Assembly (NCBI GenBank): GCA_024281675.1
Contig: JAMXAG010000005.1
Location: forward strand, 102,879-166,878
DNA length: 64,000 nucleotides
DNA from: Nitrosomonas sp.
GTDB lineage: Bacteria > Pseudomonadota > Gammaproteobacteria > Burkholderiales > Nitrosomonadaceae
Reading direction: 5' to 3'
Position numbers and translations under genes: made by a program. Positions within the stretch are counted from its first letter, which is position 1, and each line of letters opens with the position of its first letter. Shown one piece after another: positions 58,501 to 64,000 of the stretch. Under the pieces are notes generated by a model, which was not told where the DNA came from, did not search any database, and worked only from the letters and a program-made list of their open reading frames with translations.

Positions 58501-60213
58501 TTGAAAGACCAGTCTAAGCATGTATCGATAGATCCAACCAGTGTAGCCACATCAAATTTCATACGCACGATCATTGATGACGATAATCGCTCCAATAAAT
58601 GGAATGGACGTATAGAAACTCGCTTTCCCCCAGAGCCTAATGGGTATTTGCATATTGGCCATGCTAAGAGTATTTGCCTGAATTTTGGTATGGCCAAGGA
58701 TTATGGTGGTGTATGCCATTTACGGTTTGATGATACCAATCCGGAAAAAGAAGCCCAGGAGTATGTCGATGCCATTTGCGATAACGTAACTTGGTTGGGC
58801 TTTGAATGGGGCAAGCATCTGTATTATTCATCCGACTATTTTGATCGGTTATATGAATTTGCCGAGTATTTGATTACTGAGAGCAAAGCCTATGTTGAAG
58901 AGCTAACAGCCGATGAAATTCGTGAATATCGCGGCACACTGACCGCGCCAGGTAAAAACAGTCCATACCGCGAACGTCCAGCCACAGAAAGTTTGGATCT
59001 ATTTCGACGTATGAAAGCGGGTGAGTTTCCCGATGGAGAATATGTGCTGCGAGCTAAAATTGACATGGCTTCGCCTAATATCAACATGCGTGACCCGGTC
59101 ATTTACCGCATTCGCCATACTCACCATCAACGTACTGGGAATCAATGGTGTATTTATCCGATGTATGATTACACACATTGCATATCCGATGCATTGGAAA
59201 ACATCACGCATTCGTTATGCACGTTGGAATTTGAAGACCATCGGCCTTTGTATGATTGGGTGTTAGACCAACTGGTTGATAAGGTGCCATGCCATCCGCA
59301 ACAAATAGAATTTGCCCGGCTTAATCTGACTTATACCGTGATGAGCAAGCGTAAATTGATTCAGTTAGTGACTGATAAATTGGTCGATGGTTGGGATGAT
59401 CCGCGCTTGAGTACGTTGGCTGGCGTTCGTCGCCGTGGCTATACGCCGCGCGCTATCCGGTTATTTGCTGAGCGGATTGGTGTTAGCAAAGCGGATTCTT
59501 GGATTGATATGACAGTGCTGGAAGATTGCTTGCGCGAAGATTTAAATGAATCTGCTTCACGGCGTATTGCGATCCTCAAGCCGTTGAAGCTGATTATCGA
59601 TAATTATCCGGAACATCAAGAGGAAGACTGCTTTGCCCCAAATCACCCGCAGCAACTGGAATGGGGCAAGCGTACGGTTCCATTTTCCAAAATACTTTAT
59701 ATTGAGCAAGATGATTTTATGGAAGAGCCCACAAAAGGTTATTTTCGGCTATCACCGGGTGCTGAAGTGAGATTACGCTACGCGTTCATCATTAAATGTG
59801 TCGATGTCGAAAGAAACACGCAGGGTGAAATTGAAGCGATACATTGCATTTATGATCCAGATACCAAAAGCGGTACAGCAGGCGCGGATAGCCGCAAAGT
59901 AAAAGGCAATATTCATTGGCTATCACTCAAGCATGCGCAGCCTGCCGAAATTCGTTTGTACGATCGTTTGTTTACCGACCCCTATCCAGACAGTGGCGAC
60001 AAAGACTATAAAAAAGCATTGAATCCCGATTCCAAGAAAATTATCTCGGGATATGTCGAACAGGCATTGATTGATGCAAAACCAGAAGAGCGTTTCCAGT
60101 TTGAACGTAATGGTTACTTTATTGCAGATCGTTATGACATGACGTCCGGTAAACTGGTGTTTAATCGCGCGGTTACTTTACGGGATTCCTGGGGGAAAAC
60201 AGCGCATGCTTAA
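58501..60213 (+). CDS. glnS: glutaminyl-tRNA synthetase
   Basis: GlnRS charges tRNA-Gln. The 570-residue class Ic synthetase has [17 protein letters not shown] with HIGH at about 51-54 and the KMSKS-like VMSKRKL. The C-terminal anticodon-binding beta barrels follow. No ATG exists near the start; TTG 58501 with GAGAG upstream is chosen over TTG 58459. It is divergent from rplM and ends four bases inside the convergent MEKHLA gene. Confidence 0.95.
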   Translation: MKDQSKHVSIDPTSVATSNFIRTIIDDDNRSNKWNGRIETRFPPEPNGYLHIGHAKSICLNFGMAKDYGGVCHLRFDDTNPEKEAQEYVDAICDNVTWLGFEWGKHLYYSSDYFDRLYEFAEYLITESKAYVEELTADEIREYRGTLTAPGKNSPYRERPATESLDLFRRMKAGEFPDGEYVLRAKIDMASPNINMRDPVIYRIRHTHHQRTGNQWCIYPMYDYTHCISDALENITHSLCTLEFEDHRPLYDWVLDQLVDKVPCHPQQIEFARLNLTYTVMSKRKLIQLVTDKLVDGWDDPRLSTLAGVRRRGYTPRAIRLFAERIGVSKADSWIDMTVLEDCLREDLNESASRRIAILKPLKLIIDNYPEHQEEDCFAPNHPQQLEWGKRTVPFSKILYIEQDDFMEEPTKGYFRLSPGAEVRLRYAFIIKCVDVERNTQGEIEAIHCIYDPDTKSGTAGADSRKVKGNIHWLSLKHAQPAEIRLYDRLFTDPYPDSGDKDYKKALNPDSKKIISGYVEQALIDAKPEERFQFERNGYFIADRYDMTSGKLVFNRAVTLRDSWGKTAHA

Positions 60214-60680
60214 TCATTCAGAAACTGCCAATCTGAAAAAGTTGCTGCTTGCCCCACGGTTGCTCCATTAGTATCCTGTACAGTCCAAATGATAGCTTGG
60301 TTGATTAGGAAACGTTTTCCCGTGCTGGAAATTCGTATGCCGCGATAGTCTGAAATATAGCCTTGGTTTTGCGCTTGTGCCAACATACGTGAACGTTCTT
60401 CACGGTTCATTGGTTCAGCCGTTAGGCGAGACGGCGTGCGGGTAAATTGTTCCCAATCCATCTCCCATAACCGCAGTGCTGCGCGGTTGCCAAAATTCAG
60501 AACCGGATCGATTTGTATCCCATGAGAAACAACAATCTGTGAATAATCAAATAATCGCTCAGCTTGCGTCAAAGGCGTGCCATCCCGCTTCAAAAGCTCA
60601 TTTTTTGTCCAATAAACATAACTGTTCAATAGATACTGGCACCACTCTACGATATTTGGATTCGACCAATGTTTTTGCAT
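60210..60680 (-). CDS. MEKHLA domain protein
   Basis: This 156-residue protein is a PAS-like MEKHLA domain: [46 protein letters not shown] and a C-terminal beta region ending ATFSDWQFL. Function is unknown. It lies eight bases downstream of pstS and may be transcribed with it. Confidence 0.82.
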   Translation of the reverse strand: MQKHWSNPNIVEWCQYLLNSYVYWTKNELLKRDGTPLTQAERLFDYSQIVVSHGIQIDPVLNFGNRAALRLWEMDWEQFTRTPSRLTAEPMNREERSRMLAQAQNQGYISDYRGIRISSTGKRFLINQAIIWTVQDTNGATVGQAATFSDWQFLND

Positions 60681-60688
60681 TGTAACGG

Positions 60689-61714
60689 TTAGTGATGCTC
60701 AAACTCCAAGCGACCTTCGCGCCTGATCAAATCGTCAATGGTTAAACCCACTGCCGATACGCCATCAAATACAGTACCCACTCTTTTTTTATTAAAATGC
60801 TCTAGCATTGTGGTGTAAGCTCGGGGCGGTAACGGAAATAATCGAGCTTCTTTCGCAATCAGAACAGCATTTTTCAAATAAAATGTCACGAATTCCCGTA
60901 CTTCCGGTTTTTCAGCAGATTTGGCGTTGACATAGATAAAGGCGGGGCGAGATAGCGGCTGATAACTGCCATCTTCGACACTTTCAACAGAAGGCAGAAC
61001 TGCGCCATAGCCTTTTCCACTATCAATTGCCACGGCTTTGATTTGAGTTTGATTGTCAAGGTAATATGCAAAACCCAAGAATCCCAGCCCATTTTTATTA
61101 TGGGCGATATCTTTCGCCAAAGTATTGTCATTTTCTGATTTATTGAAATCATTGCGGCTAAATTTGGCTCTACCCACAATCGCCTCGGTGAAATAATCAA
61201 AAGTACCGGAATCTCTATCGGTAACATAAAGATTGATTATGTCATTTGGCCAAGCGGAATTAACGTGATTCCAATGCATGATTTTTCCCTGAGCAGCCGG
61301 TTCCCATGTCTTCTTCAATTCCGCTATGGTCATTGCAGTGCTCCAGGTATTTTGAGGACTAATAACTACCGTTAAAGCATCAAATGCAACCGGGATTTCT
61401 ATAAACTGTATTTTTGCGCTTTTGCATTCAGCCAGCTCTTTTTTTGAAATCGGACGTGAGGCATTTGCGATATCGATTTCACCGCTACATAATTTTTTCA
61501 AACCGCCGCCACTGCCGGAAATGCTCATCGCCACCTTAATGGTATTTTGCTTTGTGGCTTCAAACTGATCTGCAGCCACCTTAGTGATTGGATACACTGT
61601 ACTGGAGCCATCAATTTTAATGATTGATTGTGCATGAACTACGCCAATGCAGCCGAATAAGCTACTGAAAATAAGTAAATTCTTTAATAAATTAGATCTT
61701 AATGTTTGCATCAT
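60689..61714 (-). CDS. pstS: phosphate ABC transporter substrate-binding protein
   Basis: PstS binds inorganic phosphate in the periplasm. The 341-residue protein starts at ATG 61714 with GGAG upstream and has a signal peptide ending VVHAQ. Phosphate-loop residues are visible in IDGSSTVYPI, SGSGGGLKKLCSGEIDIANASRPI and DSGTFDYFTE. Genes pstCAB are not in this window. It lies downstream of the porin gene, behind the shared PHO box. Confidence 0.93.
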   Translation of the reverse strand: MMQTLRSNLLKNLLIFSSLFGCIGVVHAQSIIKIDGSSTVYPITKVAADQFEATKQNTIKVAMSISGSGGGLKKLCSGEIDIANASRPISKKELAECKSAKIQFIEIPVAFDALTVVISPQNTWSTAMTIAELKKTWEPAAQGKIMHWNHVNSAWPNDIINLYVTDRDSGTFDYFTEAIVGRAKFSRNDFNKSENDNTLAKDIAHNKNGLGFLGFAYYLDNQTQIKAVAIDSGKGYGAVLPSVESVEDGSYQPLSRPAFIYVNAKSAEKPEVREFVTFYLKNAVLIAKEARLFPLPPRAYTTMLEHFNKKRVGTVFDGVSAVGLTIDDLIRREGRLEFEHH

Positions 61715-61824
61715 TTTTTTCTCCGTAATTTCGGAACTACTGATGTTGTGCGCTAATCCAGAATCTTTTGTTTTTGGAGTGCTGCTCAAGTTGCGCAATC
61801 TCACCCCAAAGTAATCAAAAAATT

Positions 61825-61849
61825 ACCATTCATTATTTTGAGTAATGGT
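61825..61849 (-). terminator. weak hairpin after porin gene
   Basis: ACCATT (61825-61830) pairs with AATGGT (61844-61849), and read on the minus strand it is followed by AATTTTTT. The stem is only six pairs. It could attenuate rather than end transcription from the porin into pstS. Confidence 0.35.
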
Positions 61850-61856
61850 ACTGCTG

Positions 61857-63566
61857 CTAGAAATCTACCGTCAATTGTGTCAAGAATGCACTTAGACTAG
61901 CATTATCCCAACCATGCGTCCTTGCGCCGGCGCCACCTGAATATCCATTGGTATTGGTGGTGGGCGTTCCTGCGGTATTGATATTGAGCGTATGCACGAC
62001 ATTGGCCTGAAATTTAACATTGGAGTGGGGATACCAATTTAATCCAAATCGGACCATATCTGCTTCGCCACCTTTGATCGCACCGGAATTCATGTCGATG
62101 TAATCGTAACCAAATGCAACTTCCCACGCACCTAGACCTGGGCCACCAAATTGAAACGGTTTGTTCGGTTTAATGCGGTTTGCGGCACCGTTCCTAACAT
62201 GATAAGCCTTGGATTCCCCAGTCAGGAAGTAACTAATGAAACCATAGTAGCCGGTTAAATGTTCACCGCTATAACCGGTACCATTAATATTCGTGCGCAG
62301 GTATTCCGCTTGTGCCGAGAATGGGCCATACACAAACCAACTCTCTGCACCATAGCGATCATAACTGCTGACACGGCGATGATTGGGATCTGACAGTGCA
62401 CCTGTGCTCAAATTACCGGTATTCAGAATGTTACTACGATCGACGTTGGTGCCTGGGAATGCAAAGAATGACATACCACCCCCTCCACCAATTTGTCCTT
62501 CACCGACCATAGTGCCATCAGCACGGTATTGCGTATTAACATCCGTATGTCCGGCAGAAACACCGACATGCAAGAATTTGGTTTCACTTTCCATCCATGG
62601 CCTGCCTGAGACGCGCCCAATGCCTTGCCAGCCAGTATCACCCGAACCATTGTTGCGATTCTGATTGCCGTTAGCATTGACCGAGGTAGAGGCCGATGAC
62701 CAACCACCGATGGGTTCTGTTTGGAAGGCGATACCGGTTTGCCATCTCGGTACGGCATAATTGACACCGATACCTGTTTTGTAGGTATTGGGATTGTCGA
62801 CAAATGCATTCACTGACATGTGACGTTCAATGAAGGTTAGATAGCGGTTACTGGCGGCTTCTTCCAAGCTGAATGGTTCTTTGAAGGAACCGGCTTTGTA
62901 GGAAAGTGCATTGGTATGATTCAAACGTACAAATGCATCGGTAATACCGGAACCAACCGAGCCATTGCCCCGGCTAAAGTCATATTCAAATTTGTAATCC
63001 CAAATTTTGAGAAAAGTACCTTCCACACCCAAACGAGCACGGCGAATATTCATGCCACTATTGAGTTCGTTTGCGGTATTGGATCCGAAAGCAGGGTCTG
63101 GCTCATTGATAAAGTTGTACTGCGAAGCAGGTTGAATCCGTCCGTTGAGTGACACGGAGAAGTTTCCATCTTTAGTTGACCAATGTAAGCCACGGTCATC
63201 AAAGTTGCCGTGTATTTTTTCAACTTCCTTGACACGTTCATCGAGCATTGAAACTTGGCCTTTAAGTTGCTCTTTTTCGGCTTTCTCTCGCAATCTTGTC
63301 AAGCGATCACGGGTGCTCTTATTGCTTGCATCAGCCTTCTGATCTTCAGGAACTGGAGTCAATTCGGTTGATGGACTAGCTTGTTTCGTTGCTTTTGCGG
63401 TAGCTCCAGATTTCTCGTAAGTGCCCATGTGCACTCTACCAGGTCCAGGTTCAGCAAAAATTTGTTTAGTTTTCGTGTCAACATACAAATCCAATGCATG
63501 ACTACTGGAAGCGACGCATAAGCTGATTACAGCCAATATTGCCAAAGGAGGTCTGAATAATTGCAT
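61857..63566 (-). CDS. OprO/OprP-type phosphate-selective porin
   Basis: This 569-residue outer-membrane porin has a signal peptide (MQLFRPPLAILAVISLCVASSSHA), a charged coiled-coil region (about 85-120) and a C-terminal 16-strand-type barrel ending in LTVDF with a terminal Phe. GLHWSTKDGNFSVSLNGRIQP and MNIRRARLGVEGTFLKIWDYKFEYDF are typical of OprO/P. Its PHO box and the downstream pstS support phosphate uptake. Confidence 0.9.
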   Translation of the reverse strand: MQLFRPPLAILAVISLCVASSSHALDLYVDTKTKQIFAEPGPGRVHMGTYEKSGATAKATKQASPSTELTPVPEDQKADASNKSTRDRLTRLREKAEKEQLKGQVSMLDERVKEVEKIHGNFDDRGLHWSTKDGNFSVSLNGRIQPASQYNFINEPDPAFGSNTANELNSGMNIRRARLGVEGTFLKIWDYKFEYDFSRGNGSVGSGITDAFVRLNHTNALSYKAGSFKEPFSLEEAASNRYLTFIERHMSVNAFVDNPNTYKTGIGVNYAVPRWQTGIAFQTEPIGGWSSASTSVNANGNQNRNNGSGDTGWQGIGRVSGRPWMESETKFLHVGVSAGHTDVNTQYRADGTMVGEGQIGGGGGMSFFAFPGTNVDRSNILNTGNLSTGALSDPNHRRVSSYDRYGAESWFVYGPFSAQAEYLRTNINGTGYSGEHLTGYYGFISYFLTGESKAYHVRNGAANRIKPNKPFQFGGPGLGAWEVAFGYDYIDMNSGAIKGGEADMVRFGLNWYPHSNVKFQANVVHTLNINTAGTPTTNTNGYSGGAGARTHGWDNASLSAFLTQLTVDF

Positions 63567-63929
63567 AGTTTTTAATCCAGAAATTTAAAAAGGTTGATCG
63601 AGTGACAACCTTTATAAGGCAAAAATGTTACAGTTTTATGACGGTTAAATTTTTGTTACGAATTGTTCGGAGCTTTTAGCTCGAATTGATTTGATAACCA
63701 CTTGTACAAATGAAAATTATTTTTTAAAATAAAACTATCAACCTTATCGCACATAGGGATAAAGATCGGTTTTATAACTGTGACTGCGCTAGGTTGGATA
63801 AGCAAACGGGAACTTTTGTTGATAGAGGGCCTGTCTAAAACTGTAGCTGGCAATGGAATATTAATTTTGATTAATTCTATGCCAAGCGTAATTTTCTATT
63901 AATTCCTTTATTGCTAGGAGGTAAATAAA
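63567..63929. promoter_or_regulatory. divergent porin-amoC intergenic region
   Basis: These 363 bases contain the porin PHO box on the left and must carry the amoC promoter on the right. A weak TTGATT (63867-63872) with an AT-rich -10-like stretch near 63889-63895 is a possible amoC promoter, but the fit is poor. The ribosome binding site AGGAGGT lies at 63916-63922. Confidence 0.6.
63611..63644 (-). promoter_or_regulatory. PHO box and -10 element of the porin-pstS unit
   Basis: Read on the minus strand, CCGTCATAAAACTGTAACAT (63644-63625) matches the PhoB consensus of two CTGTCAT-type repeats four bases apart (two mismatches in the heptamers). TATAAA follows at 63616-63611, about 11 bases downstream, where a -10 belongs when PhoB replaces the -35. 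It lies about 45-80 bases upstream of the porin ATG. Confidence 0.82.
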
Positions 63930-64000
63930 ATGGCAACGACGTATGGCACGAGTAGTGCGAGCAAGAGTGCTGATTATGACATGTCGCTGTGGTATGACTC
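63930..64000 (+). CDS. amoC: ammonia monooxygenase subunit C, 3' end outside window
   Basis: The 23 visible codons read MATTYGTSSASKSADYDMSL then WYD, matching the N-terminus of AmoC from Nitrosomonas amoCAB operons; MSLWYDS is highly characteristic. It is preceded by a full AGGAGGT site seven bases upstream. AmoC is an integral membrane subunit of the copper enzyme that oxidises ammonia to hydroxylamine. Whether it leads an amoCAB operon or is a single amoC cannot be seen; the sequence type favours the operon form. Confidence 0.93.
   Translation, partial: MATTYGTSSASKSADYDMSLWYD

Noticed and set aside
61715-61856. A second PHO box directly upstream of pstS
   Set aside because: No pair of CTGTCAT-like repeats was found in this gap; pstS probably depends on the porin promoter.

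Overview
The window is a 64 kb chromosomal segment that reads as an ammonia-oxidising betaproteobacterium of the Nitrosomonas type. The strongest evidence is the last 71 bases, where a strong ribosome binding site precedes the first 23 codons of an AmoC subunit of ammonia monooxygenase. The moderately AT-rich base composition, the his-hinT-tatABC block, the hemA-prfA-prmC-grxD block and an IntI close to the integron-integrase family known from Nitrosomonas europaea all agree. No rRNA, prophage or CRISPR array was seen; one tRNA (Leu-UAA) is present.

Layout. 1-6071: signalling and biotin (HD-GYP phosphodiesterase, cheV, bioA, PAS-GAF-GGDEF-EAL protein). 6072-16398: a pteridine-reductase-like SDR, a MidA-type methyltransferase, then hisC-B-H-A-F-I-E running into hinT and tatABC. 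16449-19487: copper P-type ATPase, a previously unlisted 37-residue membrane peptide and tRNA-Leu. 19659-31250: a DUF4139 protein, a histidine kinase/response regulator pair, a LysM-FecR protein translationally coupled to a CHASE2-GGDEF-EAL protein, manC, an alcohol dehydrogenase and a small VTT-type membrane protein. 31442-42504: housekeeping genes (grxD, prmC, prfA, hemA, creA, an L,D-transpeptidase, tadA, prmB, rluB, hrpA). 54674-60680: erpA, bactofilin, argC, rpsI-rplM, glnS and a MEKHLA protein. 60689-64000: pstS and an OprO/P porin behind a convincing PHO box, then amoC.

The accessory core is a chromosomal integron at about 42547-53862, set between hrpA and erpA. A complete integron integrase gene on the minus strand is followed by about 13 gene cassettes, all on the plus strand and separated by attC-type hairpins with RYYYAAC/GTTRRRY ends. 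Cassette cargo includes three proteins with TIR or TIR-like domains (one C-terminal to DUF1883, one C-terminal to pentapeptide repeats, one of the deoxyribosyltransferase-like type), a protein with an Rx4H HEPN-like signature, a ParE/antitoxin pair with a frameshifted toxin, a VOC protein, an alpha/beta hydrolase, TspO, MAPEG, DUF1761, a DUF6933-like protein and a decayed META-domain gene. The TIR, HEPN-like and toxin-antitoxin cargo makes an anti-phage or abortive-infection role plausible but unproven.

The array also shows its history. An IS630-family element has inserted exactly into the TA of an attC core site. An IS21-like terminal remnant abuts another core site and supplies the C-terminus of a TIR protein. 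A 65-bp ORF-less hairpin unit occurs three times directly behind an attC-type 3' core, with paired compensatory substitutions that support selection on its folded form.
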